Below are positions 45,958 to 58,113 of a DNA stretch of 64,000 bases, one piece after another. The position numbers were made by a program, and so were the translations under genes. The notes beneath the pieces are model-generated. The model made no database searches, was not told the origin of the DNA, and saw nothing but the letters and a program-made list of their open reading frames with translations. The stretch's first letter is position 1. Each line of letters begins with the position of its first letter. Source of the stretch: Moniliella sp. 'wahieum' (taxonomy: Eukaryota > Basidiomycota > Moniliellomycetes > Moniliellales > Moniliellaceae); NCBI GenBank assembly GCA_003971905.1, contig RSEE01000021.1, forward strand, positions 372,001 through 436,000, in the 5' to 3' direction.

Positions 45958-45990
45958 GTAGGTAACCGGTAACCGGTAACCGGTAACCAG
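45958..45990. repeat. GGTAACC tandem array
   Basis: Four perfect copies of the 7-base unit GGTAACC. Looser GGTCACCGGTTACCGGTCAC words occur at 49,740. Confidence 0.9.
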
Positions 45991-46068
45991 CCATCGATAG
46001 TCCTGCCACCCACAGAGTAGAGGAGGGCGTAGGCATACACTGCGTGCTGAGCCTGAGCCTCCAGGTGT

Positions 46069-46118
46069 CTCAGATCCCAGATCCCAGATCCCCAGATTCT
46101 GAGATCTGAGATCTCACA
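46069..46118. repeat. CAGATCC / GAGATCT tandem words
   Basis: Three copies of CAGATCC(C) followed by GAGATCTGAGATCTCAC, on the palindrome AGATCT. Similar words lie near 850, 1000, 44,218, 46,710, 49,440 and 49,815. Confidence 0.85.
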
Positions 46119-46320
46119 CTCGATGCCAGGTTTTGTGCCAGTGCCTGCCTCTGACGTGAGCATGTCGGAGTCCGAACTTGTGGGAGGCATGGCACCCTGC
46201 GTGGCGAACACGGTGGGTGAATTGGATCGAGGGCAGCGTGCCGTTGCCGATTCGGTGGGTACCATCCCTTACATCCGGCATCGATGCATGATATCATGCC
46301 GATCATCCATCACACATCGC

Positions 46321-46342
46321 TGTGACATGTGACATGTGACAC
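46321..46342. repeat. TGACATG tandem word
   Basis: TGTGACATGTGACATGTGAC, three units. Confidence 0.85.
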
Positions 46343-46882
46343 GGCCATGTGCGTCTGCGACAGGCCCTGTCCGTCCCAGCCTGCACCAGCCTGCACCCTC
46401 CCAGCGTCACGCGTCACAGCATGACGCAGCCGTTGGGCATGTGGGTACTGCCTCGATTTGTTCAGGGGCGAGGTGGAGATGCGGCGGATACTGTTGATGT
46501 TGTTGTTCGTAGGCTGAGCGCTGAACAAGCCCGTCGTCTCGGCCGAGGCGCGGGGCGGGATGCTTGGGCTGTGAACGTTGTGAACGCTACTGTTGAGGCT
46601 TAACATGTAACACCTGATGTCCTATTGGAGCTTGAAGCTTGAGCTTGACCCCCGATCGATCAATGATCGTCGATGCAGAATACCCATGGCTGCCATGCCA
46701 TGCGACGTGAGATCTGAGATTGATAAGGCCACTGCGATCGAGGCGAAAGCAGCAAACTCTCGGCTTTGCTTTAAAAGGAGACCATTCTCTGATTCCTTAG
46801 CCTGCACCTGCCCTCCACAAAATCGAGTGCTCCCATCCTCCTCCACCACCCCTACCTCCTCCCACAGCACCCACAAGCTCCC

Positions 46883-48219
46883 ATGCCTTTCTCATCCCCT
46901 GTCCCCCCTATGCCCCTTGGCCCTGGGTGCGAGGAGGCTCCCACCCATGTCGAGGTTCCCCTCATCCACCCGCCCGCACTCCTAACAAGGTCAAACGTAT
47001 CTGATGCTGCCGCCTCAGAGCAGCCTCAATGGCCCCCCTCGGCTCACGCCGTGTCCACTCGGCTCCATCCTGGCAACTTTGACCACAATCAGTCTTTGCC
47101 TCCCCTGTCCGCACCCGTCTACTCGCCCGCCCCATCAAATCTGTCCACATTACCGGCCTCCGACCATGCTCCCGCCTCGATGCACCCTGAGTCCTCCATG
47201 TTTCAACTCGCTGACTCCTTTCCTTTCCCACCCTACCCACACCGACGCCTGCTGAGTCGACAGGACAAGGCCAATCAGCGTCAAAACGTCTACATTGTTC
47301 GCTGCATCCAGTGTGACAGTTTCTTCACCGACCGAGGAATGAAGGCAGTGCTGTTGCTCAAACCCCATGTTACACTTTACAGTACGGACGCAATACCCAA
47401 CAATTGCAGTGCGGTTTATGCCCCCGAACCCGCACTAGGTCAATCCACGTTGCATTGCGGAGCGCCTCAGGAGCGGTCGTGTCGTTGCCCTCACCCAAAC
47501 GCTCGGATGCAATGGCTGCGGGAATGTGGTAGGGTACAACGTCATCTCGCCTTGTCCCAAATGCAATAACAACATTGCCAGGCACACTCAGGGCACGAAT
47601 GGGTACGCGACTTATTCTTCCTTTCTTTTTCCACCCGTCTTCTCACACTCATCTTGCGCATCATTACAGACACCGGATCGTTTTCCATTCCTCGGAAATT
47701 CGCATCCACCCAAGACGCTATGTGCCCGGCGACCGAGGTGTAAATGCGATGGAAGTGCCAGTCCGCCTCAAAATGTTACTGCAAGAACAAGCGGACCTGA
47801 CTTCTAAGCTCCAGTACTTTCCTGCTTCATCGTTGTGCTTCGAAGGAGCCAGCGTGGAACCGTCTGAGGACGGATTCATTTCCCTTCCAGCACCATGCTG
47901 GCAGAGTCAGCCGGGAATCACTTCAGACTCTCTGCAGCAACGACTCTGGATGGTCAACCGAGTTCTGCGCCACCACTACATGTGGCTACTCAAGCAATTC
48001 CATCATGGCGCACGCATCATCTTAGCTGGTGAGCCAGTGTATTGGTCGGATATTGATTACGAAGGAGGAGACCGGACGCAGCCCTTTGACTCCGAGGAGG
48101 CCCTCCCTTTTTGCTCTCCTGACGGTTGCGGGAATCGTCTGCACTATTCTCACTGGCCCTCAGGCCTCAGCCTCCCTCCTCCCATGTTCCCTGGCCCTTT
48201 TATCAGTGGCCACACATGA
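46883..48219 (+). CDS. FAM72 family protein
   Basis: This is a homologue of the small conserved eukaryotic FAM72 family, whose animal members interact with uracil-DNA glycosylase. ATG 46,883 opens a Pro/Ser-rich extension of about 130 residues not found in the short animal proteins. The FAM72 core starts near 47,290 with YIVRCIQCDSFFTDRGMKAV and LLLKPHVTLYSTDAIPNNC. After a frame change near 47,450 it reads CNGCGNVVGYNVISPCPKCN, matching the family CGNIVGYHVI..C..C block, and NGHRIVFHSSEI across a 67-base intron at 47,603-47,669 (donor GTACGC, acceptor CAG). Four cysteines in CxxC pairs suggest a zinc site. A C-terminal part (QQRLWMVNRVLRHHYMWLLK) extends to the stop at 48,217-48,219. The neighbourhood gives no functional clue. 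Confidence 0.85.
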
Positions 48220-49381
48220 CTGCCCGCGTTGTACATTATTTCTACATACTTCGTTCTCGAGTCTTTTGCCCCTCCGCCCATAGTATCACTGACGGTCATC
48301 GGCGAGGTTCCAGACGTGATGGATCCTTCCCCCAGCTCTGTATCTTTGTCTATTCACCATCATGCTGTATCTTTTCCTATACTGCCCACCCTGCCCCTGT
48401 TCTCTTTCATCGTCTATTCTGTTCTGTGTCCGTCGTTGATGCATCCCTTATAAGCGTTAGCGATCGTGTTTCTCGTCCTCTCTCAAGGAAATGAGCTATA
48501 TCCTTTTTCTACCGAACCATTTACAACCCCGCGTCTAGTACTATAGTATACTTCCCTCTCCCGCATTTTGTGTTGAAAGCTTGCCTGGGGACGGTTACCG
48601 GTTCTCGACCATCATAAGAGATAGGAGAGATGCGCGTGGCTGAGCGGCGCTGATCCCACTTCCATTTCGGTTCTCTGCCTCGCCCCCACCTCGCATTTTT
48701 CTTGACATGCTCTGCCTGGCTCCATGTCCTCTCTGCTTCCGCCCGTCCCCTCACCATATACAGAGGAGCGGTTGTACCGCTTTTCCCGTCCTTCACTCGA
48801 CTCGTTTTCTCTCCACTTTCTGAGCCTCAACTGTCACAAAATGGATCTACGATCACGCTGATGCCTTTCGGAGGGCAGCTTCGCTCCCTTTGAAAGAGTT
48901 TGACGAGAAACACACACAGTCCTATCTCTTGCCAGACCTACGTTTTACCCACATAATAGAAAAAGGGTATTGGGTATATAATACCCGTATAGGAGAGCAA
49001 AACAAAATGTTTCTCGTCGAAGGCAACAGAGCTCACGGTGGCTTTTTGACCCTTCTCTGTGGCCATCAGAAGTTGTCAATGTCATCTCGGATCATTCGAT
49101 CATTGTCTTGCGTCACGCGTCATTTCTCTTTCTCTCTCGGATATATTCATCTTTGTGAACAGCCACACAGAGCATCGGGTGATGCGTCTTCGACGGTTTC
49201 AACAGTGCTCAGTTTTGACCTTAGCCATGGGCTTTTCAGGCCCTTAACGCCGGCCTCATGTGCATCGGCATCTGAGACCTGAATCTGCTGTCACATGTCA
49301 AGAATCGAGAATGTGCAAGGCTATTACGCCATGGTGGAGGGGGAAGAGGGACTCTCTTCTGATCGAATCGATGGCCAACAC

Positions 49382-49480
49382 ACGATGCATAACGTTTGAT
49401 GTATGACGCGCATGACGCATGATGCGTGATGCGATGTGAATCTGAGATTGAGATCGATGGGTTGGATGAGATCTGAGATG
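49382..49480. repeat. ATGACGCATG and GAGATCTGAG words
   Basis: GATGTATGACGCGCATGACG, then CATGATGCGTGATGCGATG, then words such as ATCTGAGATTGAGATCGATG and GATGAGATCTGAGATGG. Confidence 0.75.
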
Positions 49481-49622
49481 GACGATGTCGATGAACACGC
49501 GAGACCGAATGGGCCTTTGTAATGCTTTAACATGCAGCTTGACGCTTGAGCTTGACGTGTGAGTACTGTGAGTACTGAGTAGCTTTACTACTGCAACTGT
49601 TTGGCAGCTTGAAGCTTGCCAC

Positions 49623-49665
49623 TTGACATGTGACATGCATGTGACATGTGACATGCGACGCGTGA
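49623..49665. repeat. TGACATG tandem array
   Basis: Five to six TGACATG/TGACATGCATG units in 43 bases, the longest array of this word in the window. Confidence 0.85.
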
Positions 49666-50059
49666 CTGGGACCAGTGACCGAAAAGCCATGTCTGTGCCG
49701 GCACGTGCTTCGGCTTACATACGGGATCGGGTGACTTGTGTGGTCACCGGTTACCGGTCACCGATCAACTTAATCAAAGAACTTAATCAAAGACCATCGT
49801 GGTCACCGGTTAGATCTCGGATCTCTCCGAACGATCTGAGTCCTTCTGAGCCTGCCTCAGGTACAGACAGACGCTCAAGACGTTCAACGTTCAGGCGCCG
49901 ACGGCTCGCCAATAAACGTCAAAACATGCACCGAGTACTGAACTCGGAACGCGCTGGCGCTGAATGTGGTTGAACGTGTTGAACGATGAACACGTCCAAC
50001 TTTGACGTCGTTGGACGCGAGAGCTGACGGACATGAAGCGCGAAGAGGGACAGCAAAGA

Positions 50060-50285
50060 ATGATGAGACCTGGAGTCCAGATGGTCCTCGAGGGTGATGC
50101 AATCGCACTGGTGGGTGGTGGTCTAAGCCAACCAGCAACGCCTACAGAGGACATCATCCATCAAGCAGCGAGTCGCCACAGGGGCTATAAGCTGCTGAAC
50201 AAGGAAAAACAGGAGAGAAAACAGAACTTCCAGGCATGAGGAGGAACTGAAGGGACTTTGGCCAAAGCACGAGCCACCTGATGGC
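50060..50285 (+). repeat. 225-bp dispersed repeat, copy 1
   Basis: Shares GGTGATGCAATCGCACT, GGTGGTCTAAGCCA, ACGCCTACAGA, AACAGAACT and TGAAGGGAC blocks, in the same order and strand, with the copy at 50,763-51,001. The copies are clearly diverged by substitutions and small indels. I recognise no tRNA or 7SL-like head, so a SINE origin is not shown. Confidence 0.8.
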
Positions 50286-50762
50286 TCAACAAAGAAATAT
50301 ACATACTGGTGCCACAATGGGCCTAGAAAGAGGATGCCAGAGCGGAAATCCTGAAATATGAGGGCTGTGAGCGGTCGGGAGAGGCATCGTCTGGCCACGG
50401 AGTCTTCGATATATAGGGGTCCTGCTGGCGATGGTCGACAAGAAGAAAGAAGAAGAAGACATAATGTCTTGTGATGAAATTAAACAACACAGGGGATCGA
50501 TCCAGATCATGCATCATGACCCGTGTGCATGAATCCCAATGATTAATGACTACGTCGCCACTTTGATGTGCGCGCGCTCAGGCCTCAGGCCCCTCAGGGC
50601 TCTCAAGACTGAGGCTGAGCTGAGCCAGGCTGAGCTGCTGAACGCATCATCTTAGGCCGATCGCATCAATCCACCTGTAACCCAATTAACCGCGTCTGGA
50701 CAGGCGTATTCTATGGCGCGCCGGGGCACACTACGGCACGAAAGTAAGACACTTCTGATGAT

Positions 50763-51001
50763 CGAGATGAGATCTGGAGTCGTGATGCATGATGTCCTTG
50801 AGACGGTGATGCAATCGCACTATAGTAGTGGTGGTGGTCTAAGCCACGCAAACGCCTACAGATCACAGAGGAACATCAAGCAGCCAGTCGCCGCTGGGGG
50901 CTATAGGCGGGGGAACAAGAAAACAGATGCGAGAAAGCAACAGAACTGCTAGGCCTGAGGAAGACTGAAGGGACCTCGGCTAAAACACACGAGCCATCAC
51001 C
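50763..51001 (+). repeat. 225-bp dispersed repeat, copy 2
   Basis: Second copy of the 50,060-50,285 repeat, about 700 bases downstream in direct orientation. It contains a chance 79-codon frame. Confidence 0.8.
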
Positions 51002-51810
51002 GGCATCACCCACGATGCTCCCAACAACTTATTCGACAATCCCTTGAGTGTACCTCCATGGGTGAGGATACGTTCAACGGTCAACGTTTACGCTATTAAA
51101 ACGCGGCAATAATAACCGTAACGCGTAACGCCAGGCCCCATTGGCTGCTGCTGTATGGGATGGTTTGATTGTGGGGCAGAAAAAAAGGGAATGGATACCG
51201 CCTGGAAAGGGAGGTCTTCTGCATCAAAAGAGGAGGGCAAACCGGGCGGAGGCAAGACTCAGGCGGACGAGGACGGGAACGGACGAGAAAACTGGAGACG
51301 CGGTGATGGTCGTCGTCACCACCACCGAGGTTCTGGGAGCGGAGGGGGGAGGGGGGGCGGGTGCCGTCTCTGAGACGTAAGAGTTGGGAGACCCAGAGGC
51401 TGGGGGTTGGGGGCTGGGGGCTGGGAGCTGGCGCTGCGGTCGTCTGGGCGTGGAGCTGCGAAAAGCAGAGTGGGCTGTCCTTGTGGCGGAATCGCAATCA
51501 CGCAGGGGGCGCATGGCACTGCCCCTGTGCGCCCTGGCCCGTAGCCCCACTGCCGTCATTAATCATTAATCATTTACGTATGCGCGGGCGCAGCCCGCGG
51601 CTACCAAGCACGGGGCCATGTGGCCGCTTGCTCCCACTTTGGCCGCTGCGGACACCACAGGGAATCTTCCGCTTCAGCGCCTCCTCTGCCACGCCCGCCG
51701 GTCCTGCTGCTCTGCTCCTGCTCTGCTCCTGGCCCCACATCCCCCCCGTCACGGCCGCTGCTGCCCTCGCCCCCTCCACGACTGCCTTGCCGCCCCTCCG
51801 CCCATCCGCC

Positions 51811-54800
51811 ATGGCTGCCGCTGCCGTGGACACATTCGACGCTGGGGCGAGCGCGCCACCCTCGGCTCCCCCCAGTGCTCCTCCGCCCATGCCCCCTGCC
51901 CCTCCCCCCGGCTCCACCACCGCTGCTACCAGCCATGCTCTCGCTGCCCTGTCTGCTGAAGGCATCGACTCCAACACTGCGTCCGAACTCATCCGCCTTG
52001 GCATCCCCATCACCAGCCCGGCTGCCATGCGGTATTTTGCTGCTGCGCCCCACCGCCCCCAGGTCCACTTTGGCGACTACCTCCTCCTTCAGACCCTGGG
52101 CGAGGGCGAGTTTGGCAAAGTCAAGCTCGGTGTCCATCAGGTATATGGTGAGGAGGTCGCCGTAAAGCTCATCCGGCGCGACCGTGTACCTCACACGTCG
52201 GCTGCCCACGCTGCTCCTGAGGAACGTGAGTCGCAGCGCATGTCCAAGATTGACCGGGAGATTCAGGTGCTTCGCTCGGTGCGCCACCCCAACATTGTGC
52301 GCTTATACGAGGTGGTCAAATCGGATCGATACATTGGCATTGTGCTAGAGTATGCGTCAGGTAGGTCGTCGTTTTTCTTATTGGCGTGCCTGTGCGTGTG
52401 CCCTGTGACTATACATCTTCTTTGCATCTTCTCAGGTGGCGAGCTGTTCGATCACATCCTTGCACACAAATACCTCCGCGAGAAGGATGCAGCCCGACTT
52501 TTTGCTCAACTTATCAGTGGTGTCAATTACATGCATCAAAAGCATATCGTCCATCGCGATCTTAAGCTGGAGAACCTGTTGTGGACCGAAACCGCAACGT
52601 GATTATCACCGACTTTGGGTTTGCCAACAATTTTAGTGACCGCTCCGATGATTTTATGGCTACCTCATGTGGATCTCCGTGCTACGCCGCGCCGGAACTG
52701 GTCGTCCAAGATGGACTTTACAACGGCTCCGCGGTCGACATCTGGTCTTGCGGAGTGATCTTGTACGCCATGCTGGCTGGCTATCTTCCCTTTGATGATG
52801 ACCCAGACAACCCAGATTCGGACAATATCAACCAGCTCTATCACTACATCCTTGCCACGCCTCTCACGTTTCCGGATTACATTACCCAGCTACCACGGGA
52901 ACTCTTGAAAAGGATGCTTGTGCCAGATCCTGTCCATCGCGCATCCATGAAGGAAGTGATGGCCCACCCTTGCTGATCGATTACCGCCCGCTATTTTCGT
53001 TTAGCCTAGAGGATTTGGAGCATGCCGCTGTCGAGCAACAGGCACGAAAGCGTCAAATGTACCGCAAACAGATGGAGCTACAACAACAACTCCAGGAGCA
53101 ACCTACACCAGCGTCCTTGCTTGTCCCAAACGGCCACGGTGTACCCGTGCGCAGCGAGACGATTGCCGAAATTCCTCAAACATCCGGATCTGCCACCCAG
53201 CCTACATACCGTAAAACTCTGCCATGCCTACCGCTCCTACCTTGTTGCAAGAGCGATTCGAGAACACCGAGGACTCTGAAGCACGCTCTTCAGCCCAGAT
53301 CAACCGGCACACCCCTTCAGGTGGAGTATAGTGCGCCACCTAGGATGCCCACAAGCCTTCCTCCAGTCCCGTCGGCTCCTGAAGCAATTCAACAAGATCC
53401 TTCTACCAAGTCGGAGCGTATGGAATGGATGCAACTCCTCCCCTTTCCATGCACAATGGACGCAACTGGGGTGGCTTGCGAGCGTGAGCAATCCTGCTGA
53501 TTCCAACGACATAAAGGGTACGGAGGAGGCCCCCTCAACGCAACCGAATCCTGCGACGAATGATGTGCCCGCATCCACTCAAGAGGATGTGAAAATGGAG
53601 GAATTGGGTGACAATGCTGATTCGACGCCCAGCCAGCTATTGTCTCTGAGAGCGAATCAACCGAGCCAAAGGCGCAGATGGAAGCTCGGGAACACCCAGC
53701 CCTTACCTCTAAGGACCCAGTCACCGACGTCCATGATATTCCTGCGGTCAACACATCCTCTACATCGGAGAGGCCAGACCTTTTGCAGGAAGCGTTACCC
53801 CAACAGACACACCCTTCAGATATATCGGCGACATCTATTCCCGTCCCGGTCTCTTCCTCTCCTGACTTGGGCCGAACTGCGGGGCTCCCGTGGTGGCCTC
53901 TGCGCCCAACTCCACGTTAGCAATTCCCAACAAGAAACCGTTTTCTATCCCGGCTAGTCTGGATACCCGAGCAAGATCGACTTCGCTCAGTGCTTCCCTG
54001 GAGAAAGATTCACCCATGACCGCAGCCGACCATCTCTGCTTCCGTTCAGTCACCGAGAGATACGTTCCTATCCCCGGCTCATGCCTATCGCTCTGCATCG
54101 CCTCAACCTGTGGTGGAAGAATCGCGGCACCCAGTCTTCGACTCCGTCCACCCCCCCACGCACTCGGCGGCGCGGTTATACCGCCCGTCTGCTGGATGGA
54201 GAGATATAACCATCGGGACGCGACGAAAGACGATCTCCTTGATCCCTTCCCTTCGGTCCGAAAAAGACCGCAAATCAGCATCCCAACTTACGACGCCACA
54301 GGTTGCGGTCCCCGTACCCCCAGGCTCGGTAGTTAAACCCGCCCGAGGAAGTTAAGCCAACCAATCAGGGTGAACAACTCGGCAGCCTCGAAACATTCAC
54401 CACCGCCGACCACCCTCCTGCATCGGATCAAGATCCTGTTGCCTCCACTCTTGCTCCTCCAGTGCGTCTGGTATTAGCCCCCTGTTGTCCGGTACGGTTA
54501 GTACCCCGACCACCACCGCATATGAGCCTAGCGTCAAAGGTTCGACTCGAGCGGCTAAGCGCGTCATGGACTGGTTCCGTGGACGCAGCCGCCACATCTG
54601 ACTTGATCCAGCCTACCGACCCATTCGCTGCTCCTACTGCCTGCAACCCCATGCCCCCAACAAGCTGTCAATGGTGCTAAGACGGTTACGGGGGGAAGAG
54701 TCCTGTCCTGCGCCTACGCATGCGCCTACAAACCCTCTGACACGCCACAGTCCCATCGGTCGTGCCGGGAGTGGGGTTGGCAGTAGTGCTAGCCGTGATA

Positions 54801-55592
54801 TGGGCTCGACGGTACCAAGTGAGGCGTCACCGAATGGCGCTGCGACCCAGGGACATCCTTCCGGGGCGGTTGTCGCAGTTGCTGGAAACGACGCAGAAAC
54901 TTTCTCTGATACTGTTTGCGCTACCACCAAGGGCAGTGACCAGCGTGCTTTGGACGTCTGTCATCCTCCCGAGATGTTGGACCGGTGCGGCAAGCGCTGG
55001 CTGGCTTGGGAATCGGATTGACTTGGCCAGCCAGGAAGCGTTCAAGTTGGAGTGTGTGCGTCCCAAGCGCGGGGGTCGTGCGGGTCTTGGATCGTTGGGA
55101 GCCAGCTTGCGTGCTTCGGTCTTTCCTTCCACCCAGGCTGCCTTGGACCGTACCTCGCGCAACCCATCGCCACACTTAACTCGGATCGCGTGCCTGGCTC
55201 CACTTCGCCCCCTGGTCATTCGTCAGGCTTCCGTGGCTTCCGTCTGCGTGGATCGTTGCTGCCGTTACCTTCCCAGCACCCTATGAGTGAGGGGGGAACG
55301 AGCCTCGCTTCGGCGGTGTCTTCAACCTCCTCCAACCCTGCCAGTTCACCGGGGTGTCCACTCCGCCGAAGGGGCCGGAGCAGGAGGGGTGGCACCTTGT
55401 ATGGCGAACGCAGTGTTGACAATGGCCAAGAAGTTCGGTTTCAGCGTCGAGATTACCCGGCTGAAGAACTTGCCCGGGCTGTATTCGATCGACATTCGTC
55501 GGATGCGAGGCAACGTATGGGCTTACAAGTTTTGCTACACCACTTTGCTTGAGCGTTGCAGTCCGTCTGAGGCGGTAGGAACCATGGCTTAA
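51811..55592 (+). CDS. Kin4-type serine/threonine kinase with KA1 domain
   Basis: The catalytic domain closely matches the fungal Kin4/Ppk1 branch of CAMKL kinases, which act in mitotic-exit/spindle-position or stress control. ATG 51,811 begins an Ala/Pro-rich N-terminus. The kinase domain (about 52,065-52,980) has [73 protein letters not shown] and [21 protein letters not shown] 75-base intron at 52,361-52,435 splits [12 protein letters not shown]. Two frame changes fall in the domain: after LENLL near 52,578 and at HPW-L near 52,974; each fits one missing base. A Glu/Gln-rich coil follows ([15 protein letters not shown]), then about 650 Ser/Pro-rich residues through several frames. The C-terminus (about 55,425-55,592) is a KA1-like domain, [20 protein letters not shown] and then [14 protein letters not shown], which binds acidic lipids in related kinases. 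Stop is at 55,590-55,592. Confidence 0.9.
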
Positions 55593-56631
55593 GATGAGCC
55601 GTGCGCTTGCTACCCCGTACACTTTTCTTCACTCCTTTTTTTGTTGTCTTCTTTCACCTCTTCAACGATATCCTCTCTCCTCACGACCCTTCCAGCTCCA
55701 GGTACACCACCACTCGAAATCGCTGATCCTTCAAAACTCGACTGTTGGCACGATCTACCCTTTTCTTTCCACTGGTTCTACCTTATCAACCATTTTGTCG
55801 GGGCACATCTCTCCTCAATTATTCCATCTGCTCGTCCCGTACTTGGTCTTGCTTCGGCCAACTCGCTTTTGTGCGGCCTTTCTTATTGGGCCCTAGCAAT
55901 TCACTGTAACCCCAACCCTGGGCCCGCTATGTGCTCCCTCGCCCTGGGTTGGGTTGAATGTCCTTGCACCATAACCCTGCCCATCTCTCCTTATTGATCG
56001 GTTTTGCCCCGCTCTCATTGTCCTGCGTTTGACTCGGGCCTGCACCCTCCTACCTTTCTGGCCCTCTCCCAGAAAGCTCTGCCCCTCTTTAAGTTCCGGT
56101 CAGTTCGGGTTGGCTAGCCGCCTTCCCCCCTACGCCACCTGTTCCCACTTGCGGACAGCCTGACATAGTCTTTGTTCGTTCCGTCTTTCCATTTCCCAAT
56201 GTCTGGGATAACTAGTAACTAGTAACTCTAGCACCGCGCTGATCGCGAGACCCAGCCCATAGTGCATGCATATGAACGGTGAACGGTGAACGTTAAACAT
56301 TAAGTGCTGTTGGAAGAAAGTTTGGGGGGGGTCACACGTCAGCCAGCAGCGGTAGCTTCCTTCCCTGGCCATTCTGTCACATGTCAACTTAAGACTAGCT
56401 GCAGCTTCAATCAATGCACATAGTTCGATAGACATCCAGCCCGTTCGTCACCGCATCCACCCAAGTAAGTTGGTTGCCCTATTGAGTTGACATCAAAGAG
56501 GAGGAAGGATGCGTGGAAGAGGGTGGCGAAGAAGCAGGGGAACGGGCCGAGGAGGCGTTCGCATATACAGACGCAGAAGCCGAGGGGAAAAGGCAGGCCA
56601 ACCCATAGGAATAGGGAAGAATGGACTAACG
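55593..56631. other. Intergenic between convergent Kin4-like and HOG1 genes
   Basis: The two genes point towards each other. 55,600-56,110 is T/C-rich trailer DNA; a 118-codon plus frame (55,641-55,997) looks like translated UTR. At 56,207-56,230 lies a GGATAACTAGTAACTAGTAA word and at 56,273-56,300 a GAACGGTGAACGGTGAACG word. Confidence 0.5.
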
Positions 56632-57776
<1,145 letters not shown>

Positions 57777-58113
57777 GGCGGTGGTGCAGACACGGGCGAG
57801 AGGGGGGGGGGGGCAGGCTTGGCGGCGACGGCGGCGACAGGGGTGGATGGAGGGACGAGTGATGGGCCACGGCCGCGGCTGCTTCTCAGCAGCCCGCCCG
57901 CCAGCCAGCGTGCGGATGTGGCGGGTGATGGCTGATGCGTGACGGTTGGCGATGGATGCGGCCTGCGCTGCTGCGAGGGGCAGGGGGCGAGTGTGCAGCG
58001 CGGCCGAGCAGCCGCGCTGGGAGACTGGCGCGGTGCTGCCGCGGAACAGCCAGACGCCGGCGCGGAAAGCGGCGGCCGAGGGGCGCACGACGCCAGCCTA
58101 AGGCCGCATCTGC
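57777..58113. other. HOG1 upstream region
   Basis: GC-rich spacer with a 12-13 base G run at about 57,801-57,812 and GGCGGCGACGGCGGCGAC repeats. It contains the HOG1 leader and promoter and the 3' end of the next gene. Confidence 0.5.

Larger units (their letters stand above)
42893..46882. other. Long gene-free interval, AT-richer centre
   Basis: 42,893-43,740 looks like 3' trailer of the preceding gene (T-rich, TATA words, AATAAA at 43,679). A 152-codon minus frame at 43,712-44,170 is unrecognised and not called. From 44,300 to 45,900 the DNA is AT-rich with several TATATAT motifs (44,395, 45,043, 45,215, 45,484) and a short direct repeat TCTTCATTATGCATATGAA / TCTTCATTATGCTTATGA near 44,805-44,840. 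From 45,960 it returns to tandem-word DNA. I see no gene and no clear transposon ends. Confidence 0.45.
48220..51810. other. Gene-free interval rich in short repeats
   Basis: 48,220-49,300 shows scattered short frames with no motif. 49,380-49,990 is tandem-word DNA (ATGCATGACGC, AGATCTGAG, TGACATG, GGTCACC, GTTGAACG). 50,060-51,000 contains two copies of a 225-base repeat. 51,130-51,810 is G-rich then C-rich, with GGGGGCTGG copies at 51,400-51,430, and is the promoter/leader of the Kin4-type kinase. Confidence 0.5.

Noticed and set aside
54295-54360. Possible 5S rRNA-like words (GTAGTTAAACC, AAGTTAAGCC)
   Set aside because: The rest of the 5S sequence and its internal control boxes are missing, and the stretch lies inside the Kin4-type kinase gene.
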